Shown: in pieces, positions 25,466 through 35,500 of the stretch
Layout: each line of letters begins with the position of its first letter
Numbering within the stretch: position 1 is the stretch's first letter
DNA from: Kocuria sp.
GTDB taxonomy: Bacteria; Actinomycetota; Actinomycetes; Actinomycetales; Micrococcaceae
Length of the DNA stretch: 64,000 nt
Direction: 5' to 3'
Assembly (NCBI RefSeq): GCF_030538595.1
Contig: NZ_JAUNTS010000002.1
Coordinates: forward strand, 214,353-278,352
The notes under the pieces: generated by a model
Told to the model about the DNA's origin: nothing
The model's input: only the letters and a program-made list of their open reading frames with translations
The model's database searches: none
Program-made: the position numbers and the translations under genes

Positions 25466-27318
25466 GTGCCCGCGGAAAGGTTCCATGGGCCAATCATCTC
25501 CGGCTTGTGCTCTCCACCGTGGTTGAGCACTCCGGGACGGACCCCGTGGTTTTTGCTCTTCAGGTCTCGCGGCGGCTGCCCGCGGGCTTGATGCGGTGCC
25601 TGGGCCGTCCGCTGATCCGCAGCACGGGCTTCACACCTGCAATCGGAGCGGTGGCCTGTCACATTGCAGGCCAGGATGAGCGTTTGGATGATTTGTTGGA
25701 CGCGGCCAGCAGGACATACGGCCGCTACCGCCAGAAGCGTCGATTGGCGGAAGTGGCGCTGGCGGTGGATGCCGTGGACCACGCTTTTCGCCTCACCGCT
25801 GATCTGCCCCTTGATCTACCCGGTGCCGCCGGTACTCGGGCGCGCCGAGATTGGTACCTGGGGGAGATGAGCGCCGCCGTCGTGGGTCTGCAGCGGGCCT
25901 GGCTGACAGGGGTGGCCACCCGCGGTGAGCAGAACCAGCTTATGCGCTTGGCTGATGAACGTGCGCAGTTCCAGGGTGTCACCCCCAGCCTTCGGCGAGC
26001 CCTGGGGGAGGATTTGTGCGCGTTGGCAGCCACCTACCGTCCGCGTGAGAACACCGTGGTGCACGTGTTGACCAATTCAGTGCCGCACACCTCCAGCGGT
26101 TATGCCCTGCGATCCCATTCCTTGCTCTCCGCCCAGGCTCAACAGGGTTGGACCGTGCATGCCATGACCCGACCTGGGTACCCCGTTCAAGTGGGCAAAC
26201 TTGCTGCGGCGGAGGTGGACGTCATTGATGGTGTGACCTATCACCGGATCACTCCCGGCCACCTACCCAGCACAGCCACGGGTCGCCTGGAGCTGTTCGC
26301 CCAAGAACTCCTGGTGCGGTGCCTCCTGACGCGCCCGGCCGTGCTGCACACCACCACTCACTTTGTGAACGCACTGGTGGTTCAGGAAGTGGCCACTGTC
26401 CTGGGCATTCCGTGGGTTTATGAAGTCCGCGGTCAGTTGGCCGACACCTGGGCCTCCCGGCGTCCCCCCGTGGCGGCGACCTCCGAACGCTACCGGTGCT
26501 TCACCGCACGGGAAGCGGCAGCGGCCGCTGAAGCCGACGACGTCGCTGCTCTGGGCGGGACTATGGCCCAACGCATCCAGGAGATCACGGCCGGGCAGAT
26601 CCAGGCCGGTGACGTCCGCTTGGTCCCCAACGCTGTGGGACCGTTTCATGAAGCAGAACCCGAACCCGTGGAAGTGGTCCGGGAACGCCTGAACCTTGGT
26701 CGCTGGGGACTGTCCACGGGGCAGTTCTTGGTGGGAAGCGTGACCAGCGTGGTGGACTATGAAGGATTGGATGACCTGATCCGGGCGCTGCTCCACGTAC
26801 CAGAGGATATTCACGCGGTGATTGTGGGTGACGGTGCTGCTCGCCCCGGGTTGCAGGAGTTGGCCAAATCCCTGGGACTGGCGGATCGGGTGGTGTTCGT
26901 GGGTCGCGTGAATCAAACCGAAGCCCGGGCATGGCAACGAGCGCTGGATGTGTTTGTGGTTCCGCGCCGGGATCGTGTGGTCACCCGCGCCGTCACCCCG
27001 TTGAAAATCGTGGAGGCCAGCGCCAGTGAAGTTCCGGTCATCGCCTCCAATCTTCCGGCCATTGCCGAGACCATTCGGCACAACGTCACGGGGTTGCTGG
27101 TGGAACCGGAGAACCCACAACAGCTGGCCGACTCAATCGTCAAATTGTGGGCGGATCGGGGGATGGGGCATAGACTCGGTCAGGCTGGGCGCCAGGCTGT
27201 GTTGACGCATAGAACCTGGTCGGCTGTTGCGGCAGGGACCATTTCCCAATACCTGCGTATGGTGACGGCCCGTGATCTGGCCTCAGAACAGGGGACGAGC
27301 AGCAGGAGGACAGCGTGA
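25462..27318 (+). CDS. GT4-type glycosyltransferase with helical N-terminal extension
   Basis: 618 residues. The first ~190 residues form a helical, Arg/Ala/Leu-rich region without a recognised domain. The GT-B part begins TVVHVLTNSVPHTSSGYALR and continues with MTRPGYPVQ, PWVYEVRGQLADTWAS, the donor-side block DYEGLDDLIRAL and the phosphate/nucleotide region TPLKIVEASASEVPVIAS. The motif S(N/S)GYxxR...PGYP is shared with the enzymes starting at 32571 and 48899, pointing to one duplicated family. GTG 25462 overlaps the previous stop. The N-terminal extension may dock to a partner; its role is unknown. Confidence 0.87.
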   Translation: MSARGKVPWANHLRLVLSTVVEHSGTDPVVFALQVSRRLPAGLMRCLGRPLIRSTGFTPAIGAVACHIAGQDERLDDLLDAASRTYGRYRQKRRLAEVALAVDAVDHAFRLTADLPLDLPGAAGTRARRDWYLGEMSAAVVGLQRAWLTGVATRGEQNQLMRLADERAQFQGVTPSLRRALGEDLCALAATYRPRENTVVHVLTNSVPHTSSGYALRSHSLLSAQAQQGWTVHAMTRPGYPVQVGKLAAAEVDVIDGVTYHRITPGHLPSTATGRLELFAQELLVRCLLTRPAVLHTTTHFVNALVVQEVATVLGIPWVYEVRGQLADTWASRRPPVAATSERYRCFTAREAAAAAEADDVAALGGTMAQRIQEITAGQIQAGDVRLVPNAVGPFHEAEPEPVEVVRERLNLGRWGLSTGQFLVGSVTSVVDYEGLDDLIRALLHVPEDIHAVIVGDGAARPGLQELAKSLGLADRVVFVGRVNQTEARAWQRALDVFVVPRRDRVVTRAVTPLKIVEASASEVPVIASNLPAIAETIRHNVTGLLVEPENPQQLADSIVKLWADRGMGHRLGQAGRQAVLTHRTWSAVAAGTISQYLRMVTARDLASEQGTSSRRTA

Positions 27319-28268
27319 ACGCACGGCGTAGCGGCGAATCCGGGCGAGCCCTCACCTCTCAGGAAGCCGCTCCACCGTGGAGCGGCGATTCACAGTCCGT
27401 GACCAATGACTCCAATCACCGTGTGCCTTTTGACTCGTCCGCACTGAAACCGGTGGGTTCCAGACCGCCGCTGCTGGAGTACCTGGTCAGTCTGTGGGGG
27501 GCTCGGCACTTTGTGCTGTATGACGCTCGGGTGAGGCTGGCCGTCAGCCAGGACCACACCATGCTGGGCAAAGTGTGGCTTGTGCTGAACCCCATTCTTT
27601 TTGGTTTCACGTTCTACCTGATCTTTGGATTGTTGCTGCAGACCAGCCGTGGAATTGAAAACTTCACGGGGTTCATCATCATCGGCTTCATGATGTTCTT
27701 CTACACCACACGATCCTTTGTGGCCGGGGCAAGATCCATTTCCAACGGGCAGAATTTGATCCGTGGATTCTCCTTCCCGCGGGCAGCGCTACCTCTGGCC
27801 ATCAATGTCAGACAGGCACTGAGTCAGCTCTATGTCCTGGCCGCCATGGTGGGCTTGGTCATAGTGGTCCCACCCAGTGAAGTGGTGGGTTGGCACTGGT
27901 TCTTGATCATCCCGATTTTTGTGCTCCAGACCATCTTCAACTGGGGTTTGGGCATGCTGTTTGCTCCCCTGGTCCACAGAGTCCCAGACGTTGGCAACGT
28001 TTTGGCAATTGTCACCCGTTTGTGGATGTATTCCTCCGGGTTGTTTTACGAACCATCCCGGTTCACCAGTGACCCCACCATTCTGGCGTTGTTCCACCTG
28101 AATCCGCTGTATCAAGTCCTGCAGATGACTCGCGGCGTGATGCTCTACGACACCCTCCCGTCCTTGGAACAGTGGTCTCTGTTGGTGGTGTGGGCCTGTG
28201 GAGTATGGCTTGCAGGGATGCTTGTTTTCTGGCGCAATGAGGAGAGTTATGCCAATGAGCGCCGCTGA
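27315..28268 (+). CDS. Polysaccharide ABC exporter permease (Wzm/TagG-type)
   Basis: A 317-residue ABC-2 type permease. A polar N-terminus of about 50 residues is followed by LWGARHFVLYDARVRLAVSQ and six hydrophobic segments, including VWLVLNPILFGFTFYLIFGL and FTGFIIIGFMMFFYTTRSFV. The late segment YSSGLFYEPSRF and the loop HLNPLYQVLQMTRGVML are typical of Wzm/TagG permeases that flip lipid-linked polysaccharide. It overlaps both neighbours and pairs with the downstream ATPase. Confidence 0.92.
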   Translation: MNARRSGESGRALTSQEAAPPWSGDSQSVTNDSNHRVPFDSSALKPVGSRPPLLEYLVSLWGARHFVLYDARVRLAVSQDHTMLGKVWLVLNPILFGFTFYLIFGLLLQTSRGIENFTGFIIIGFMMFFYTTRSFVAGARSISNGQNLIRGFSFPRAALPLAINVRQALSQLYVLAAMVGLVIVVPPSEVVGWHWFLIIPIFVLQTIFNWGLGMLFAPLVHRVPDVGNVLAIVTRLWMYSSGLFYEPSRFTSDPTILALFHLNPLYQVLQMTRGVMLYDTLPSLEQWSLLVVWACGVWLAGMLVFWRNEESYANERR

Positions 28269-29223
28269 TTCACTCTTCCAAGACCCCAATGCAGCTGTGC
28301 CCGAGGCCACACGTGCTCAGTGGCGTGCCCAGATCCAAGATCGTGCCAGTCGAATGGCGGCCAGGGAGCCGGCACAGCGGGTGATTCGCCCCGCCGTCGT
28401 CATCGACGATGTCACCATGATCTACACCGTCACCAGCACCGGTGGGGAAGAGGAGAACCAAGTCCACGGTGTGCGGCGACTGGCGCGTCGAGCCTTGGGC
28501 CGCCCCCCGATTGTGAACAACCAAGCCTTGACCAGCATTCGGCTCTTGGTGGAGCAGGGGGAATTTGTTGGATTCATTGGGCGAAATGGTTCCGGCAAGT
28601 CCACCCTGATGAACATTGTGGCCGGGCAGATGAACCCAACGCGCGGCCGCGTGTGGGCCGTGGACCGTCCCGCAAAACTGGGGGTCAATGTGGCCTTGGT
28701 ACCTGGCCTCTCGGGCGAACGCAATATCCGGTTGGGGTGTTTGGCGCAAGGGATGACCCCCCGTCAAGTGGATGCCGTTTTTGATGAACTGGTGGAAGTG
28801 GCTGCTCTGGACAAGGCGCTCTACTGGCCCATGAAGGCTTATTCATCCGGCATGGCAGCGCGGTTGCGGTTTGCCGTGGCCACTGCCACCAACCCGGACA
28901 TCTTGATTCTTGACGAAGCCCTCAATACAGGTGATGCCCAATTTCAGGCCCGCGGTAAGCAGCGGATGCAGGAGATTCGCAAGAATGCCGGATGCGTGCT
29001 GTTCGTCTCCCACTCCATGAGTGAAATCCGCAACTTGTGCACGCGAGTGGTTTGGATTGACGACGGCCACGTGGTGATGGACGGACACACTGATGAGGTG
29101 GTGGATCAGTATGACGACTACATGCAGCAACTGGCCGACGGAAACCTCCTCAGCGCCAAAGCGCATCGAGATGAACTAGCTGGCCAGTACCAACCTCCCG
29201 CATGGATGGGTGGCTCACTGTGA
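28249..29223 (+). CDS. Polysaccharide ABC exporter ATPase (Wzt/TagH-type)
   Basis: About 324 residues. Walker A is GRNGSGKST, the signature region is YSSGMAARLRFAVATATNPD, Walker B is ILILDEALNTGD and the H-loop is VSHSMSEIRN. This pattern is specific to the Wzt/TagH group, with a degenerate signature and long N-terminal region (about 80 residues, reading VTMIYTVTSTGGEEE). There is only a short tail after the ATPase, so no carbohydrate-binding Wzt C-domain is present. ATG 28249, preceded by GAGGAG, overlaps the permease gene by 20 bases; ATG 28255 is the alternative. Confidence 0.9.
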   Translation: MPMSAADSLFQDPNAAVPEATRAQWRAQIQDRASRMAAREPAQRVIRPAVVIDDVTMIYTVTSTGGEEENQVHGVRRLARRALGRPPIVNNQALTSIRLLVEQGEFVGFIGRNGSGKSTLMNIVAGQMNPTRGRVWAVDRPAKLGVNVALVPGLSGERNIRLGCLAQGMTPRQVDAVFDELVEVAALDKALYWPMKAYSSGMAARLRFAVATATNPDILILDEALNTGDAQFQARGKQRMQEIRKNAGCVLFVSHSMSEIRNLCTRVVWIDDGHVVMDGHTDEVVDQYDDYMQQLADGNLLSAKAHRDELAGQYQPPAWMGGSL

Positions 29224-31148
29224 ACACCAACGGATTCCAGGCCCCCAAGGATTACGTTCGTCAGGCGCGCGCCGCACTGTGGCACCTACGCCAGGGTGGC
29301 CCTTCACAGGTGCGCCAGTATCTGAGACGCCAAAAAATACCGACCGGCAATGCCAGTGCTGTGCAGACCTCCGGTCCGCGGGGCAAACCTACCCTGACTT
29401 TCCCCGAGACAAAATTGCCCACGCGGTGGGACAGAGCCTTTGCTGAAATCACGGTGGGCACCATCCTGGATGATTTCTCCGCACAGGCGTTTGGCCATGA
29501 ATGGAACCAGATCCCGCTGCAGCGTGACTCCTGGCAACAACAGCTGGACGAGCATCAGGTGCAGCTCCTATTTGTGGAATCGGCCTGGCACGGCAATGAG
29601 GATCAGTGGCAGTACCAGCTGACTGGAACCAACGGCGTCAAGCAGCCCTTCAAGCAACTCATGGCTGAGTGCAAGCGTCGTGGCATCCCCACCGTGTTCT
29701 GGAACAAGGAAGATCCGCCGCACTATCAAGATTTTCTGGAATGCGCTGGATTGTTCGACCACGTCTTCACCTCTGATGTGAACAGGGTGGAGCACTACAA
29801 ACGGGATTTGGGCCACGACCGAGTGGGTGTGCTGGCCTTTGCGGCTCAACCGGCCATTCACTCCCCGGCGCGCCCGACTCACGGTTTCCACGAACGTGAC
29901 GTGGCATTCGGTGGGATGTACTTTGCGCACAAATTCCCGGAACGCCGCGAGCAAATGGACCTACTCTTGGGTGGAGCTGCGGATGTTTCCGCCAAGATGG
30001 AACACGGTTTGGAAATCTTCTCCCGCTATCTGGGGGACGATGACCGGTATCAGTTCCCCAGCCCGCTGGATCGGCGGGTGGTGGGTTCGTTGAGCTATCG
30101 GCAGATGCTCACGGCCTATCAGGCTTACAAGGTCTTTCTGAATGTCAACTCGGTGGTGGATTCTCCCTCCATGTGTGCGCGGCGCATCTTTGAGATCATG
30201 TCCCGCGGCACTCCTGTTGTGTCCACCCCATCGGCAGCCGTGCGCGAGTTTTTCCAGCCAGATGAATTGCCCGTGGTGGCAGACCGCCAAGCGGCGGCAG
30301 ATGTTGTCCGAACGCTGGTTCGCAGCCCCGAATACGCGGATCGTATGGTGCGTAAGGCACAGCGCGCGGTGTGGGACGAACACACGTACACGCACCGAGC
30401 TGCTGAGGTATTGACTGCAGCTTTGGGTACACGCCCGGACGGTTCAGCGTGGTTGCCTGAGCAACCCGCGGTGTCTGCGGTGCTCTGTACCAACAGGCCA
30501 CACAATCTGGACCAGGCACTCAAGACCATCGGAGCACAGGTCGGCGTGGAGCTGGAGTTGGTAGTGGTCTGCCACGGGTTTGTGCCCGATCACCAATCTT
30601 TGCATGATCAAGCCCGTGCCAGCGGACTGGAACATGTGCAGATTCTCAACGCTCCGCAAGAGTGGAGCTTGGGGGAGTGCTTTAACGTCGGCGTTCAGGC
30701 CGCCACCGGGCAAGTCATCACCAAAATGGACGACGACGACTGGTACGGCCCCAACTATCTGCGTGACCAATTAGCCGTCATGCGTGTGACCGGTGCCGAC
30801 GTTGTCGGAAAACAAGCCAGTTACCTGTACGTGCAGTCCTCTGACGTCACGTTGCTGCGATTTGGTGAGCGCGAACACCGTTGGACAGATTTTGTGCTGG
30901 GTCCAACTCTCATGGCACGCCGTGCCGTGTTTGAGCAGGTTCCCTTTGAGGCCAGGACCACGGGTGAAGACAGCGCATTCCTGCGCTCCGTGATCGACGC
31001 TGGGTGCCGCGTTTACGCCTCAGATCGGTTCAACTTTCGACAATTCCGCGGTGGCCACGCCCACACTTGGGCCGTAGAGGATCAGCACATCCTCTCCACC
31101 GGTGTTGTGGTCACAACGGGGGACTGGCTGAAACACATCCAGTTATGA
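29220..31148 (+). CDS. Two-domain glycosyltransferase: CgeB-like plus GT2
   Basis: About 642 residues. The N-terminal half is a CgeB/YkvP-like GT-B domain: LLFVESAWHGNEDQW, IPTVFWNKEDPPHY, HVFTSDVNRVEHYK, VFLNVNSVVDSPSMCARRIF and EIMSRGTPVVSTPS. From about residue 422 a GT2 domain begins with VSAVLCTNRPHN and has the metal-binding KMDDDDWYGP, then GEDSAFLR as a catalytic-base region. One polypeptide may therefore add two sugars. GTG 29220 overlaps the previous stop (GTGA); ATG 29202 is also in frame. No signal peptide or membrane helix is present, so it acts on the cytosolic face. Confidence 0.87.
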   Translation: MNTNGFQAPKDYVRQARAALWHLRQGGPSQVRQYLRRQKIPTGNASAVQTSGPRGKPTLTFPETKLPTRWDRAFAEITVGTILDDFSAQAFGHEWNQIPLQRDSWQQQLDEHQVQLLFVESAWHGNEDQWQYQLTGTNGVKQPFKQLMAECKRRGIPTVFWNKEDPPHYQDFLECAGLFDHVFTSDVNRVEHYKRDLGHDRVGVLAFAAQPAIHSPARPTHGFHERDVAFGGMYFAHKFPERREQMDLLLGGAADVSAKMEHGLEIFSRYLGDDDRYQFPSPLDRRVVGSLSYRQMLTAYQAYKVFLNVNSVVDSPSMCARRIFEIMSRGTPVVSTPSAAVREFFQPDELPVVADRQAAADVVRTLVRSPEYADRMVRKAQRAVWDEHTYTHRAAEVLTAALGTRPDGSAWLPEQPAVSAVLCTNRPHNLDQALKTIGAQVGVELELVVVCHGFVPDHQSLHDQARASGLEHVQILNAPQEWSLGECFNVGVQAATGQVITKMDDDDWYGPNYLRDQLAVMRVTGADVVGKQASYLYVQSSDVTLLRFGEREHRWTDFVLGPTLMARRAVFEQVPFEARTTGEDSAFLRSVIDAGCRVYASDRFNFRQFRGGHAHTWAVEDQHILSTGVVVTTGDWLKHIQL

Positions 31149-31240
31149 TGACCAAGCCAGACTGTGGGCACCAGCCGACATGACTGCAACCTTCCCCCAC
31201 ATGTAGTGCAAACCATCCCTACTGAGAAGGACATCCCTCC

Positions 31241-32503
31241 ATGGCTAACAACTCGCAAACCGTCGTGTTCGTAGGACTCGGCTACATCGGCCTCCCCACA
31301 GCCGTCACACTGGCCAACAGCGGCGTGCAAGTCCGTGGCGTGGATGTCAACGAATCCGTGGTGGAACGTGTGTCCCGCGGCGAAGTCACCATTGTTGAAC
31401 CCGGCTTGGAAGCAGAACTCAAGAAGGCTGTGGAATCCGGTCATCTGACGGCCCACACGCAGATGCAGGCAGGCGATGCCTACGTGATTGCAGTGCCCAC
31501 ACCTTTCAAGGAGAACTACGAGGGCGATACCGCCTACATCGAAGCTGCTGCCGCCAACATTGCGCCGTTGCTGGTGGGTGACGAACTGGTCATTTTGGAG
31601 TCGACCTCCCCTCCGCTGACCACCCGCAAATTGGCTGAGGTTTTGATCGCTGCACGTCCTGACTTGACCGCGGACCCGCAGGAAGCCGCCAACGGAGACA
31701 AGAAACTCATTCACCTGGCCTATTGCCCCGAGCGCATCTTGCCGGGTAGGGCCATGGAGGAGTTGATCACGAATGATCGCATCATCGGTGGCATGACGCC
31801 GGAAGCTGCCAAGCGTGGCCGCGCCGTTTACGAAACCTTCTGCAAGGGTGAGTTGTTGGAGACCGACGACGTCACCGCAGAGATGGCCAAGCTGACTGAA
31901 AATTCTTTCCGGGATGTCAACATCGCTTTTGCCAATGAGCTGTCCTTGATTTCTGACAAGCTCGGTATTGACGTGTGGGAACTCATTGAGCTGGCCAACC
32001 ACCACCCGCGCGTGAACATCCTCCAACCAGGTCCTGGTGTTGGCGGGCACTGCATTGCCGTGGATCCCTGGTTCATCGTGTCCTCCGACCGGGAGAACTC
32101 GAACCTGATCCGCACGGCACGTGAGGTCAATGATGGTAAGCCGCACTGGGTGATCAACAAGGTCAAGGAAGCTGCCGCGGGCAAGACTAACCCCGTGGTG
32201 GCAGCCCTGGGCCTGGCGTTCAAAGCCAACATTGATGACTTGCGTGAATCTCCGGCTCTGGACATCACCAAGGAGTTGGCCGCCTCCACATCGGACGCCA
32301 CTATTTTGGCGGTGGAGCCCAACGTGGATTCTCTGCCCAAGGCCCTTGAGGATCTGTCCAACGTGGAATTCGCGCAGTACCAGGAAGCCATTGAACGTGC
32401 TGACGTTGTGCTCCTGTTGGTGGACCACGATGAATTCAAGGGGCTGCCTGCCACTGCACTGGCGGGTAAGGCAGTGGTGGATACCAAGGGGCTGTGGCGT
32501 TAA
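31241..32503 (+). CDS. wecC: UDP-N-acetyl-D-mannosamine dehydrogenase WecC
   Basis: A 420-residue NAD-dependent UDP-sugar dehydrogenase, oxidising UDP-ManNAc to UDP-ManNAcA in two steps. The Rossmann start is VVFVGLGYIGLPTAVTLA. YCPERILPGRAMEEL and KLTENSFRDVNIAFANELS are family blocks, and GPGVGGHCIAVDPWF carries the catalytic Cys and is diagnostic for the WecC branch over UDP-Glc dehydrogenases. A GAAGGAC Shine-Dalgarno precedes ATG 31241. The matching epimerase, wecB, is at 58.6-59.8 kb on the other strand; together they supply the uronate for the polymer. Confidence 0.93.
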   Translation: MANNSQTVVFVGLGYIGLPTAVTLANSGVQVRGVDVNESVVERVSRGEVTIVEPGLEAELKKAVESGHLTAHTQMQAGDAYVIAVPTPFKENYEGDTAYIEAAAANIAPLLVGDELVILESTSPPLTTRKLAEVLIAARPDLTADPQEAANGDKKLIHLAYCPERILPGRAMEELITNDRIIGGMTPEAAKRGRAVYETFCKGELLETDDVTAEMAKLTENSFRDVNIAFANELSLISDKLGIDVWELIELANHHPRVNILQPGPGVGGHCIAVDPWFIVSSDRENSNLIRTAREVNDGKPHWVINKVKEAAAGKTNPVVAALGLAFKANIDDLRESPALDITKELAASTSDATILAVEPNVDSLPKALEDLSNVEFAQYQEAIERADVVLLLVDHDEFKGLPATALAGKAVVDTKGLWR

Positions 32504-32570
32504 GAAATCTGTGACAGACGCGAATCTTTGATGATGCAAGAAGCTTGAGGCTGAGAAAGCAGGGTACCTA

Positions 32571-35500
32571 TTGCACGACGACGAACGCCGCGCCCCTCAA
32601 CAAGCCCAGCGGCTACTCACTGCGCAGATCCAGCGTGACCCGGAACTTGCCATTGAGCGGCTTCAGCAGAATCAAGCCTCAATTCGAGCCCTGACAGCTA
32701 ACGTCGCCCAGCTGGAGGCCAAACTGCGCGCTGAGCGTGTGGCCAAAGGCAAACTGGCCCGGCAGGTCAGAGAAGCTGAGGCAGAGCTCGCCCACAGCAG
32801 CCAAGCGGGGGGCAACAACGCCTCTGAGCGGGTGCCATCTGTTGATGCCTCCCCAGTGCCAGCTGACCCAGTGCAAGAACCAGCCGTGGGCGGCAACGGA
32901 AGGGATGTGGGAGCACCTGCGGTGGATGGAGCGCCCGGGCAGCCGGTGGATGTTGTTGAGACCGCCGCTGCAGTTGTCCAACCGGACGTGTCACTGCCTG
33001 AGCTGCTGGAACGCTTGGCCGCGGATCCGTCTCCCACACGCCTGGCCGCGTGTTTGAACCGTCTGTGGTACCGCCATGGCGAGATCAATCGATGCATGGA
33101 CCTCATCCATACGCACCAGGATCTTCTACCGGGAATGACTTCTAGCCAGAGATCTTTGGTGGGCAAGGTTCAAGGAACTGTGCGGCTGGAAGCAACGATA
33201 GATCGCATCATTCCTCAGCGATCCTTGGGGGCGGCCTATCGCCCTGAAACCGACCGAGTCATGTATTGTGCCTACTCAACACCGGTGTATCACTCCAATG
33301 GCTATAGCATCCGGACTCGTGGAGTAGTTGCTGGTCTGAGGGCTGCTGGTGCAGATGTTTTTGTGGTCGGACGCACGGGTTATCCCTGGGACATGAACTC
33401 CGTGGCCAAAAAGCCCGCTAAACGGCGGCGTCAAGTGGCAGAAATGGACGGTGTCGATTACGTTCACCTGCCGGAAGGTGACGTGACCAGTGCACGCCCG
33501 GATGACTACATCCAAATTGCCGCGGACTCCTATGTCCGGGAAGCTCGTCTGCGCAGGCCCAGCCTGATCCAAGCAGCCTCCAACTACCTCAACGGGCTAC
33601 CAGCTCTGATAGCGGCCAGACGCCTGGGACTTCCTTTCGTTTATGAGGTCAGAGGGTTGTGGGAGGTTACTGAGGCCTCAGCCAAAACGGGATGGGAAAA
33701 CAGCGAACGGTACGCCTGGCAGGCAGGCATGGAGGCATTGGTTGCTCAGCAGGCGGACACGGTCCTGGCGATCACCCAGGAAACCAAAGATGAACTGGTA
33801 CGTCGCGGAGTTGAGGCGGAGAAAATTGAGCTGCTCCCCAACGGAGTGGATTCCCATACCTTTTTGCCCATTCCGCGTGATGACGCCTATGCCAAGGAGC
33901 ACGGCATCTCCCTCAACGTTCCCGTGATCGGATTTGCAGGATCGCTGGTGGACTACGAAGGGCTGGACATTCTTCTGCAGGCGGCCAACATCTTGCGGGG
34001 CCGCAAAAAGGACTGCCAGATTGTCATTGCTGGCAGCGGAGGCGTCTATGACGAGCTCAAGTCCTACAAGTCAGGCCATAAACTAGGTTGGCGGGTGCGA
34101 TTTGTGGGGCGCCGCCCTGCGTCTGAGATTCCACGATTCCTTTCCTGCGTGGATATTGTGGCCTGCCCGCGCAAGTCTCTACCGGTTACTGAGATGGTCT
34201 CTCCCTTGAAGCCGTTGGAGGCTTTTGCGGCTTCCAAACCGGTGATTGTTTCGGATGTCTCCCCGCATCGCACTCTGGTGGGGGAGAACCAAGAACGCGG
34301 GCTTCTGGCACAACCCGGGAATGCTCGGTCTTTGGCAGATGCCATCCAGACACTGATCGAAGATCCTGAGCTGAGCACCGCCAAGGGGCGGGCAGGGCGT
34401 CTGTGGGCGGTTGACCACCGCCAATGGTCCCATCTTGGCAAGGAGTTGGTTCAGGGGATCCATCCCCGGGCTGCTGCCCGCCATGCAGAACTGGCGGCGC
34501 TAGGCCCCACGGTTAAAGAACTACGCATTGGTGTGATTGCAGATGAATTCACCACCAAGACTCTGCAACGTTCGGCCACCATCATTCCGTTGGACCGTAG
34601 TAACTTTTCCAGCCAGCTGGAGACCGAAAACCTAGATTTCATTCTCATAGAATCCGCCTGGACTGGAAATGACGGTCAGTGGCACAGGGGGGTCGGCTAC
34701 TACTCCGAAGAAGACGACGCCGACCTGAGCTCACTTCTTGATCTGAGCCGAGCCGCGAACATTCCTTCCCTGTTCTGGAACAAGGAAGACCCCGTTCACA
34801 TCGCTCGCTTCCGTAAGACAGGGTCGCGCGTGGATCACGTGTTCACCACGGATGCTGACATGATCTCCGAATACCTGGGTGAGGCACATCGGGAAGCCAC
34901 CGAGGGTGTGGTCACGGCGTCGTCATTGCCGTTCTACGCTGACCCTACGGTGCACAATCCGCTGCCAAGCCAACGCCCCTATGAAGACACCATCGCTTAT
35001 GCCGGAACGTTTTACGGTGAGCGGTACGCGCAACGATCCGCGCAGCTGACCAGTATGTTGCGATGCGCTAAAGAGCACGGACTGGTGATCTACGACCGTC
35101 AGCTGGCTGTCCCGGATTCTCCTTATCGTTTCCCGCAGGAGTTCGCCGGTCATGTGGCAGGTGCCCTGCCCTATGACCAAGTTCTGGACAGTTACAAATC
35201 GCATGTGGTCAATCTCAATGTGAACTCCGTGGGAGATTCACCCACCATGTACTCCAGGCGTGTAGTAGAGATTGCAGCCAGCGGTGGTGTGTTGCTGTCC
35301 TCATGGTCCCGCGCCATTACCGAAGTTTTCGGTGGGCAGATCCCAAATACCAATAATGATCTCTACTGGCGTGCGTACTTGAGTGCCTGGACCAGCGATC
35401 CAACGGAACATCTTGCTGAAGCCTGGCTTCAAATGCGGTCGGTACTGCGCAGTCACACCGTCAGCAGTGCGCTCATTCTCATGGCTCGTACCGCCGGGAT

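Noticed and set aside
31082..32539. 485-residue minus-strand open frame opposite wecC.
   Set aside because: It exactly mirrors wecC, contains no family motif and has a His/Gln-rich composition typical of antisense frames in GC-rich genes.
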